Source: Vibrio crassostreae (GTDB lineage: Bacteria; Pseudomonadota; Gammaproteobacteria; Enterobacterales; Vibrionaceae). Taken from it: a stretch of DNA of 64,000 nucleotides. The stretch is from contig NZ_AP025477.1 in NCBI RefSeq assembly GCF_024347415.1, positions 868,001-932,000 on the forward strand. Direction: 5' to 3'. Under the pieces are notes generated by a model that was given only the letters and a program-made list of their open reading frames with translations, did not search any database and was not told where the DNA came from. Position 1 is the stretch's first letter; each line of letters opens with the position of its first letter. Position numbers and translations under genes: made by a program. Shown here one piece after another: positions 57,280-64,000 of this stretch.

Positions 57280-59274
57280 CTATGTTGTTCGAGATTTCAG
57301 TAACAAGAAAATGAAATAACTGCCACCAATAATGGAAACTAACGTACCTGCCGCAAGTTGCGCAGGGAACACCACCACTTGCCCTAACCAATCAGCAAAT
57401 AACATCAATGCCGCACCAATCAAAAACGATAAGATGATCTGTTCACGAACCAAGCGAGCACCAACCATCGCCGCGATATGTGGAGCCAATAGACCAACAA
57501 AGGCGACCGGCCCCATAGTGGTTGTGACCATCGAACATAACACCGCGACAATACACAACAGAGCCACGTAAGCGATGTTGGTGTTCAGCCCTCTAGCACT
57601 CGCAAACTGACGGCCAGTTGCAATTAACGTCACCCAACGACTCAACAGTAAAGCAACACCAATACAAACGGTGATCACGATAGCCATGATCGTTGCAGCA
57701 TCAGGTTCAACACGATACGTAGAGCCAGCTAACCAAGCCAATAAGGTGTATTTCCCCTCACCGACTCGTGTTAAGGAAAATTGTACTAAAGCTTCCAACA
57801 CTGCGGTCAGCGAGATACCGGTCAGAATTAGGATAGACGGAGCAAACTGATGCTTTTTACCAAGGAACAGCAACAAACAAAGTGCAATCGCACTGCCCAA
57901 AAACGCAACCCAAGGGCTTAATGAGTGAATTGAGTATCCCATAAACAAGCTACTGAAAATCAGTGCTAACACCGCACCTGCCGATACACCAAGAATATCC
58001 GGGCTTGCAAGTGGGTTGTAAACGAGCCTTTGTAAAATCACACCTGCCACTGCCAAACCGCCACCAGAAAATATTGCAGTTAACATTCTAGGCCAACGAA
58101 TAGACCATTCAAACGCATCCGGGATAATGAAGTAACCCATATCTGCAGAAGGTTGTAACAATGTGCTTAATGCCAGTAACCCGAAGATCATTCCGCCCAA
58201 CAAGAAATAAGCCAAAGGTGAAATAGACTTTTGCCCTTTAGGCATAGAGAAGAATAGCTGATCTTGGGCTGACATCTGCTTACGAGCAATAATGATCAAA
58301 GCTGGAGCACCAATCACCGCGGTTGCCGTTCCTGTTGGAATCATATCCAAAGACCATTGCGCCAAGAAGATTGCCAAGCTGTCGGTCACACAAAGCAACA
58401 GTGCACCTAACACGCAGCTTGCAATGAGTTCAGATTTCGCCTTTAAAAAGCCCAAATGTCTCGCGATATTTGGCGCAATCAAACCAATAAAGCTGATCAC
58501 ACCCACCGAGGTAATCGACACGGAAACTAGCCAAACGCCAATTGCCATTAGTACAAAGAAGGTCGTGCCGATGTTAAGACCACGTGCAGCAGCCCCTTCC
58601 GTACCAATCGAAAGCAGAGTCAGAACTCTTGGAGCCAACAGGAAAATAGCAAAGATTGGCAGTAACTTAGGCATCAGCCAAAGCACTTGTTCCCAACCGT
58701 TCTGCCCGAGATCACCCGCTCCCCAAACAAACAAGTTTTGCGCATATTGGTCATTAAGCAAAATAATCGCAGTTGCGAATGCGCCTAACAGCAAGTTAAC
58801 TGCCATACCCGCCAAAACAATCGGTAAACCGCTCATATTTTTAATGCCAACAATGGAGACAATCAGACCCATAGCAAGCAGCGCGCCTATCAGCGCAAAC
58901 CAAACCGAATATTGAGCAACCAACATTGGCGCGACCACGTTCAGAATGACCAGACCAAGCCACGCCCCTGATGATGTACCGAGTGTAAGTGGAGACATCA
59001 TGCGGTTCTGCGTTAACTGTTGGAACAAACTACCGATAGTGCCAAGTGTTCCACCAACCAAAATCGCCATCACTAAACGAGGTAAGTTGACATAAATTAA
59101 TGCCATCAACTCGAATGAATCGTCGACCATTTTATTGAATGTAACGATGTCACTGATCTGTGAGACTTGCTGAAACAACTCACCGATAGGGCCAAATTCA
59201 GACTGGCCTAACCATAAATGAATAAGGGCGGCGATAAATAACACCGCCCCCATCATCAAACCACTGGATTTCAT
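57280..59274 (-). CDS. Fused double permease for iron-siderophore uptake (FhuB-like)
   Basis: 664 residues, twice the size of a FecCD permease: two halves (about 1-325 and 345-664), each with about ten transmembrane segments and the family patterns ARGLNIGTTFFV / ARGLNTNIAYVA, SFIGLIAPNIARHLG / AFVGLLAPHIAAMVG and PRLVMAILVGGTLGTIG / PRMLTAIFSGGGLAVAG. FhuB of E. coli has this fused form. The ATG overlaps the binding-protein stop by one base (TAATG). The ATPase partner (FhuC-like) is not in the operon as seen here. Confidence 0.92.
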   Translation of the reverse strand: MKSSGLMMGAVLFIAALIHLWLGQSEFGPIGELFQQVSQISDIVTFNKMVDDSFELMALIYVNLPRLVMAILVGGTLGTIGSLFQQLTQNRMMSPLTLGTSSGAWLGLVILNVVAPMLVAQYSVWFALIGALLAMGLIVSIVGIKNMSGLPIVLAGMAVNLLLGAFATAIILLNDQYAQNLFVWGAGDLGQNGWEQVLWLMPKLLPIFAIFLLAPRVLTLLSIGTEGAAARGLNIGTTFFVLMAIGVWLVSVSITSVGVISFIGLIAPNIARHLGFLKAKSELIASCVLGALLLCVTDSLAIFLAQWSLDMIPTGTATAVIGAPALIIIARKQMSAQDQLFFSMPKGQKSISPLAYFLLGGMIFGLLALSTLLQPSADMGYFIIPDAFEWSIRWPRMLTAIFSGGGLAVAGVILQRLVYNPLASPDILGVSAGAVLALIFSSLFMGYSIHSLSPWVAFLGSAIALCLLLFLGKKHQFAPSILILTGISLTAVLEALVQFSLTRVGEGKYTLLAWLAGSTYRVEPDAATIMAIVITVCIGVALLLSRWVTLIATGRQFASARGLNTNIAYVALLCIVAVLCSMVTTTMGPVAFVGLLAPHIAAMVGARLVREQIILSFLIGAALMLFADWLGQVVVFPAQLAAGTLVSIIGGSYFIFLLLKSRTT

Positions 59275-60212
59275 TACTGCTCCGCTAACGTCAACAACGA
59301 TTGCGCCATCGCTTCTGCGTTATACAAAATCGACATAGCACCGCCGTAGCTCCAACTTGCTGCTACAGGGCTAAATTGACCATTACGAACGAAAGGCATG
59401 CTCTTCCAAACCGGAGAACGATCTAACTTGTCTTGATATGGGAAAGGTTCGAAGTAAAGCGCAATACCACCCTTAACATTCTTAAGCTCGGTCATACGCT
59501 TTTGACTGATGCCCCACTGACTCGCAGGAAGATCCATCGCATTTTCAAAGCCTAGCTGCTCAAGCGCATATTGCGGAATCGAGTTATCACCGTATATGTA
59601 AACCGAAGTCGTACTGGCAAAACGGAAAGAGGTCACTTTCGGCTTGTCGCCCGGATACGCTTTATCTAGTTCAGCTTTTAAAACCTCAAGACGTTCGTCC
59701 ATCGCAGCCAGTTTGTCGTTCGCTTGCTCTTCTTTACCAAGCAATTGGCCTATCTTCTTGAAGTTATCGATAGCCGCCGCCGCATTGCTATGCTGTTCAC
59801 TGTACGTTTGGTAGTAAAGCACGGGCGCGATTTCTGAAAGTCGCTCCTGAAGATCTTTCTGAGGTGAAGCGATAAGAATCACATCAGGGTTTAGCTTCTT
59901 AAGTGCAGAAAAGTTAGGTTCAGTTCGAGTACCAATATCCGCCACACCTTCTGGAATGACAGGTTGAACAACCCAATCGGTGTATCCTGCAATATCTGGC
60001 ACCGCGACTGGCGTTACGCCTAATTCGACCACTTGCTCTGCAATATCCCAGTTAAGCGCAGCCACTCTAACAGGTTGAGCTTCAAGGGTTTTAATCCCCT
60101 CGCTGTCTTCTACTTGAAAGTTGGCCCACGCTTGAGCTGACAACAACAAGCTCAATGAGACAAAGAACGAACTCACTTTAGGAAAACGAGAAGTAAAATA
60201 ATTGGCTTTCAT
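59274..60212 (-). CDS. Periplasmic iron-siderophore binding protein (FhuD/BtuF fold)
   Basis: About 312 residues from the ATG at 60212 (MKANYFTSRFPKVSSFFVSLSLLLSAQAWA, a signal peptide shown in part: FFVSLSLLLSAQAWA). Blocks PVRVAALNWDIAEQVVELGVTPVAVPD, KKLNPDVILIASPQ and ELKNVKGGIALYFEP are typical of siderophore-binding proteins with two lobes joined by a rigid helix. It delivers ferric siderophore from the TonB receptor to the permease. An ATG 17 codons upstream would spoil the signal peptide. Confidence 0.9.
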   Translation of the reverse strand: MKANYFTSRFPKVSSFFVSLSLLLSAQAWANFQVEDSEGIKTLEAQPVRVAALNWDIAEQVVELGVTPVAVPDIAGYTDWVVQPVIPEGVADIGTRTEPNFSALKKLNPDVILIASPQKDLQERLSEIAPVLYYQTYSEQHSNAAAAIDNFKKIGQLLGKEEQANDKLAAMDERLEVLKAELDKAYPGDKPKVTSFRFASTTSVYIYGDNSIPQYALEQLGFENAMDLPASQWGISQKRMTELKNVKGGIALYFEPFPYQDKLDRSPVWKSMPFVRNGQFSPVAASWSYGGAMSILYNAEAMAQSLLTLAEQ

Positions 60213-60293
60213 ATAATCACTGTCACTTTTTAAGTGTTTATTTAACGACAAAAGCAGCCCCACAAGCTGCTTAGATTTATGTATTCAAATGAA

Positions 60294-62441
60294 TTAGAAC
60301 TGGTAGTTCACGCTTAGCTCTACAGACTGCTCTGCGCCAAACCAACAGTTCGATTGGTCGTAACAGGTGTAGTACTCTTCATTAAACAGGTTGTTAACCA
60401 TCAAATTAGCCGTTGCACCAGATAGTGTGTCGCTTACCTCACCTAAGTCGTAACCCAGAGATAAATCGACAACCGTGTAAGACGGCACTTTGCCTTGAGT
60501 GTTTGTCGCATCCATTTCCATCTCACCCATGTAACGAGCGCCAGCACTCCAACGCGTACCTGCCAAAGCACCACCGTACACATAGTAATTACTCCACAAA
60601 TTCGCAGCGTGTGTCGGTACGTAGATTGGTGTCGTTCCTTCAAGGTCAGGGTTTGCATCTTCCGTTACTTCCATATCGACGTATGTATAGCTCGCGTTCA
60701 CATCCCAATCTTCCGTTACAAACCATCGGCCTTCGACTTCCACACCTTGAGAGCGTACTTCACCTAATTGGATCTTAGAACGATATGTCGGATCTGATGG
60801 TTCTGCTGCAATTGAGTCTTTCTTAGTTATATGGAAGTAAGAAGCCGTAACTTGTTGCGACATATCTGGAGACAGGTATTTGATACCCAACTCGACCTGT
60901 TCACCTAGCTGAGGTTTTAAAGAGTTACCATTAATATCAGTACCTGCCGCCGGCTCAAAGCTCGTCGCGTAGCTTACAAACGGAGAAATACCATTATCTA
61001 ACTCATACAAAGCACCTACACGGTAAGAGAACTGATTATGATCGGCTTCTTCTTTTCCATCATAAGTTGGATAAGAGCTATTTTTATCATCGCTTGCCTT
61101 GAACATGTCGTAACGACCACCAGCCAGCAGAACCAATGCGTCGTAGCGAACTTGGTCTTGGAAATATAATCCTAGCTGCTCGGTCGTAATGTCGTGAGAT
61201 TCACGGTAGTTCTCTTGAAGCTGGCTTTTATCCAAAAGGTCATTGTTCGGGTTGTAAGCATCAAACCCATAGAAGCCCGCATTCGCAGTGAATTCTTTGT
61301 ACAGAGAATCACCTGCTAGCTTTAGGTAGTCGACACCGAATAGTAAATTATGTTCTAAGCCACTAATTTCTAGGCGACCTGAAACTTGGTTATCGAGAAT
61401 AAAGCTCTGTGAATCCTCATCCGTACTGTAAGCATTTCGAATTAAACTGCCTGTCGCAGAATTGAAATTAGTCGCGGTGTGGTAAGTATTCTCCTGGTAC
61501 AGAGATGCATCGGTATAGCGAGCGTTCTGAAGAAAAGTCCAATTATCGTTGATTTGATGATTGATCTTATAGCCTAACATCAAGACTTCACGTTCAAAGG
61601 TACTCCAGCTCTTGTCGCCCATGGAGACAGATGGATCACTTGCCTTCAGCACTTCAAGCGGCATTGCGGAGTTAGTACCCATTGACGGATCATTTTGATA
61701 GTAAAGGTTGAAGTTAATAAGTGTTCTATCAGAGACCTGCCAATCTAGTGAAGGAGCAATCACATAGCGCTCTTCTTCGGCGTGATCGACTTGGCTGTCT
61801 TGTTTACGAGCGAGTGCTACCAAGCGGTAAGAAAAGCCACTGTCCCCCAATTGACCTGTTGTATCAATTGACGCTTCCATAAGATTTCTTGAGCCAGTAG
61901 ATACTCCTACTTTTGTGGCCCCGTCTTCTTGCGGCGTCTTTGCAATCATGTTGACCATACCACCCGGTGGCATAGCTCCATACAACACAGACGTAGGGCC
62001 TTTAAACACTTCAACTTGCTGAATCGCAATAGGGTCTATTTGAGGTTGTAAGTTCCAACCAGTAAGGAACGGAAGTACCAAACCATCGTAGTAGCTTTGG
62101 TTATTACTAAAGCCACGAATCGAGAACGTATCGTACATCGTTACTGATGCGCCCTTCTGCTCGGTTACAACACCCGGCGCGTATCTAAGCGCTTGGTTGA
62201 GGGACTTCACACCTCGTTGCTCTAACTGTTCTTCATCAATAACGGTAATACCTTGAGGCGTTTCTTCTGGCTCAAGTGCCGACTTAGTCGCGGTATTACG
62301 ATAGGCTTTACCCATAATCGTAACAGTTTCTACATTCGAATCTGCTGCTGTAGCTGTCTCTTCCGCCAAGGCTTGCGCTGAAAATGCAGTGAGCAACGCC
62401 ACTGCTAGTGATGAATACTTAAAACGAGTGTGAGTGGTCAT
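60294..62441 (-). CDS. TonB-dependent siderophore receptor
   Basis: 715 residues. Signal peptide ending AQALA; a TonB box-like NVETVTIMG; plug domain with PQGITVIDEEQLEQRGVKSL, RYAPGVVTEQKG and FKGPTSVLYGAMPPGGMVNM; then a 22-strand barrel ending VELSVNYQF. FhuA/FoxA/FpvA-like siderophore receptor family; the ligand is probably a hydroxamate-type siderophore in view of the fused FhuB-like permease, but this is inference. Upstream Fur-like site suggests iron control. GAGGGA ribosome site. Confidence 0.93.
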   Translation of the reverse strand: MTTHTRFKYSSLAVALLTAFSAQALAEETATAADSNVETVTIMGKAYRNTATKSALEPEETPQGITVIDEEQLEQRGVKSLNQALRYAPGVVTEQKGASVTMYDTFSIRGFSNNQSYYDGLVLPFLTGWNLQPQIDPIAIQQVEVFKGPTSVLYGAMPPGGMVNMIAKTPQEDGATKVGVSTGSRNLMEASIDTTGQLGDSGFSYRLVALARKQDSQVDHAEEERYVIAPSLDWQVSDRTLINFNLYYQNDPSMGTNSAMPLEVLKASDPSVSMGDKSWSTFEREVLMLGYKINHQINDNWTFLQNARYTDASLYQENTYHTATNFNSATGSLIRNAYSTDEDSQSFILDNQVSGRLEISGLEHNLLFGVDYLKLAGDSLYKEFTANAGFYGFDAYNPNNDLLDKSQLQENYRESHDITTEQLGLYFQDQVRYDALVLLAGGRYDMFKASDDKNSSYPTYDGKEEADHNQFSYRVGALYELDNGISPFVSYATSFEPAAGTDINGNSLKPQLGEQVELGIKYLSPDMSQQVTASYFHITKKDSIAAEPSDPTYRSKIQLGEVRSQGVEVEGRWFVTEDWDVNASYTYVDMEVTEDANPDLEGTTPIYVPTHAANLWSNYYVYGGALAGTRWSAGARYMGEMEMDATNTQGKVPSYTVVDLSLGYDLGEVSDTLSGATANLMVNNLFNEEYYTCYDQSNCWFGAEQSVELSVNYQF

Positions 62442-62472
62442 GATTCCCTCGGTGCCAATGCTTAATATAAAT

Positions 62473-62494
62473 AATAATAAATCTCATTTGCATT
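62473..62494 (-). promoter_or_regulatory. Probable Fur box before the TonB receptor
   Basis: Read leftwards: AATGCAAATGAGATTTATTATT, close to the Fur pattern of alternating GATAAT-like hexamers (AATGAGA...ATTATT). It lies 32-53 bases before the receptor ATG. Confidence 0.55.
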
Positions 62495-62647
62495 GTATGT
62501 ATCTATGAATGGGATAATTAACAATTTGGTGCAAACTCACAAAGAACTTGGCCTATTTTCAATGGAATCAGGTCAATTGCTGATTAAAAGCACAATTTAC
62601 CTTATCAGTAGCAAGGCTTTGCTAGGAAGGGAATGACGAGGATATGA

Positions 62648-63556
62648 CTACGATTTAATAATAGGAACCCAATACTCCATCTCAGCGTCAGAGGCGTGAG
62701 CTTGATAGCCAAATGGGTACACTTCGAGTTCATAGCCATCGACACCGCGATAACCCGAACTCGGTAACCAATTAAGAACAAACCAACTCAAGGTATATCG
62801 CAGGTTCTCTATAGGCCCGCAATGCTTCACCACGGCATAGGTTTGCTTGGGGATAGTCAGCACTTTTAACTTTTCAGAAATTAGACTTGGTAGTTGCGGA
62901 ATTGAAACTTCGTCATCAAGCTCGACACCTGCCCAATAATGAATGTTAGTCCCGTCGAAGCATGACTGAGTGAGATCGATAACACCAATAAACTGCAGTG
63001 CGTTGTCATCGGGCAAACTCACCTCACTTTCCAAGCGTGACCATAACTGAGGGACTTTTTGTGCAAAATCTTGCGTCAGCGAAAACAAGCCGCTGATTTC
63101 TGATGTTATGCCTTTAACAAGGAAAGACTCTCTTTCGTCAATACGAACTTCAACAAAACTCAGAGCGCCTTTTTCTTCTGCGCTGACAGTTTCAGACACT
63201 TGTATCGGCTTTCTTAGCCCTACTCTTTTGCCCGCTTTTCTATATTGGCTTGGGCTTGCCCCAAACATCTGTTTAAACGAACGACTAAAGCTAATCTCTG
63301 AATTGAACCCAAGACCAAGTGCAACATCAATGACACGCTCTTTCCCATCAAGCAACTCTTCAGCCGCCTGACTTAACTTTAGTTCTCTCACATAGTTGGC
63401 CACAGTAAGCCCTGTTTCCGCTTGAAACACTCTTTGCAGTTGCCAGCGAGACCAACAGCTCTGTTTCGCAATATCTTCTAGCGATAGTGCCGAACTAAGG
63501 TTCGCATGGATATAAGCCAATACGCGGCTGATACGGTCAAATGCAGGAGTGTTCAT
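62648..63556 (-). CDS. AraC-family regulator with GyrI-like effector domain
   Basis: 302 residues from the ATG at 63556. Unlike most AraC proteins the two HTH motifs are N-terminal (SLEDIAKQSCWSRWQLQRVF and VIDVALGLGFNSEISFSRSF, residues about 24-110), as in Rob/SoxS-type regulators, followed by a GyrI-like effector-binding domain (about 125-302; PKQTYAVVKHCGPIENL, YRGVDGYELEVYP). Such proteins sense small molecules. Its position between the receptor gene and the next divergent gene suggests control of the siderophore uptake genes, unproven. Confidence 0.88.
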   Translation of the reverse strand: MNTPAFDRISRVLAYIHANLSSALSLEDIAKQSCWSRWQLQRVFQAETGLTVANYVRELKLSQAAEELLDGKERVIDVALGLGFNSEISFSRSFKQMFGASPSQYRKAGKRVGLRKPIQVSETVSAEEKGALSFVEVRIDERESFLVKGITSEISGLFSLTQDFAQKVPQLWSRLESEVSLPDDNALQFIGVIDLTQSCFDGTNIHYWAGVELDDEVSIPQLPSLISEKLKVLTIPKQTYAVVKHCGPIENLRYTLSWFVLNWLPSSGYRGVDGYELEVYPFGYQAHASDAEMEYWVPIIKS

Positions 63557-63740
63557 AGTCACGCTTTTATAATCTCGATAGTGGTAACAATTAAGTCTAT
63601 ACAGGAATACTTTTTAACATTTAAAGCGACTTTTATCACTTAATAATGGCCAAGGCGCATTCAATTTATAAATTTTTCAAACCAAGAGTTCTCTGAAGAG
63701 ATGCACCATTTTGTATGGTTATCGTCAATGAGGTTCGCTA

Positions 63741-63765
63741 TGATAACGCAACTGATTCTCATTTA
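63741..63765 (+). promoter_or_regulatory. Possible Fur box before the last gene
   Basis: TGATAACGCAACTGATTCTCATTTA contains the right half of a Fur site (GATTCTCATT) and a weaker left half. It sits just before the ATG at 63776. Confidence 0.4.
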
Positions 63766-63775
63766 ATGGTTTAAA

Positions 63776-64000
63776 ATGCTTTCCCAGCTGCACAATATTG
63801 CCACTCGTCGCAGAGCCCCCTCCCTGCACCAGAAAATCTTCGCTTACTCAAAACAAATAACGCCTTATCTAAGTGGAAGTTATGGCTCTCTGAGCAGCAA
63901 AAGCATCGCAATGACAAACGATAAGAGCCATATCGAGATCAAACGCGTTTACGATGGCTTAGCGGAAAATCATTCTGAAGCAGGAAAAGCGTATTGGTTG
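63776..64000 (+). CDS. Probable siderophore ferric-iron reductase, N-terminal part
   Basis: An open frame from the ATG at 63776 to the window end (75 codons): MLSQLHNIATRRAPSLHQ..., with SGSYGSLSSKSIAM and HSEAGKAYWL. The last segment resembles the start of the FhuF-like siderophore-iron reductases of Vibrio and Aeromonas, where AYWLTR leads to a CW motif; that recollection is the only basis. Such proteins release iron from hydroxamate siderophores in the cytoplasm. There is no clear ribosome site. The frame is not seen to end, so it is partial. Confidence 0.45.
   Translation, partial: MLSQLHNIATRRRAPSLHQKIFAYSKQITPYLSGSYGSLSSKSIAMTNDKSHIEIKRVYDGLAENHSEAGKAYWL

Noticed and set aside
58292..58915. 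Rightward 207-codon frame opposite the double permease gene
   Set aside because: Shadow frame of a strongly supported membrane protein; composition has no membrane or domain features of its own.

Overview
The window looks like a piece of a marine Vibrio chromosome, probably of the Splendidus clade and possibly the smaller replicon. This is inferred from gene content and protein style (secreted chitinase, E. coli-like tRNA-Gly pair, yqhC/yqhD, LapB-like type I secretion, FadL, TonB siderophore uptake). No rRNA, replication gene, CRISPR array, complete insertion sequence or integron attC site was recognised.

Layout. 1-1990: 3'-truncated GH18 chitinase, then a BCCT transporter. 4.1-10.2 kb: an accessory-looking run of small, mostly leftward genes (RidA, PhzF-like with a non-standard start, RclC/DUF417-like, three GNAT acetyltransferases, a hexapeptide acyltransferase, a 49-residue membrane peptide, a lipoprotein, a DJ-1/PfpI protein). 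10.3-14.6 kb: an aldehyde-detoxification locus with yqhD and its divergent regulator yqhC, followed by a three-domain RidA protein that is bracketed by a decayed copy of the yqhC 3' end. 14.8-18.3 kb: a polar amino-acid ABC importer (ATPase, permease, binding protein, permease). 18.5-25.4 kb: ADP-ribosylglycohydrolase-like protein, LysR/LysE pair, lipoprotein, three more GNATs, YjdM, ThrE-type exporter. 25.9-26.0 kb: two identical tRNA-Gly(UCC) genes.

27.3-34.9 kb is a copper-efflux operon read leftwards: a Met/Cys/His-rich exported protein, CusC-, CusB- and CusA-like proteins, then a Met-rich cupredoxin. Its promoter has a 19-bp spacer holding a perfect dyad, the hallmark of MerR/CueR-type activation. 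CusB carries two fused CusF-like domains.

35.1-51.7 kb is the most striking part. A 3786-residue VCBS/cadherin/Ig-like surface protein (with seven near-identical 98-residue repeats) is read rightwards and converges on a leftward type I secretion operon of one membrane-fusion protein and two different ABC half-transporters. By eye both ABC proteins have lost catalytic motifs, in complementary but overlapping ways, while their frames, overlaps and ribosome sites are intact. This is the best candidate for an undescribed system.

51.9-57.1 kb: CatB-like acetyltransferase, old-yellow-enzyme family reductase, a FadL-type porin overlapping an unknown outer-membrane barrel protein, and a crotonase. 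57.3-64.0 kb: iron-siderophore uptake (TonB receptor, binding protein, fused double permease), an AraC regulator with an effector-binding domain, and the start of a probable siderophore-iron reductase, with Fur-like sites in front of the receptor and the last gene.
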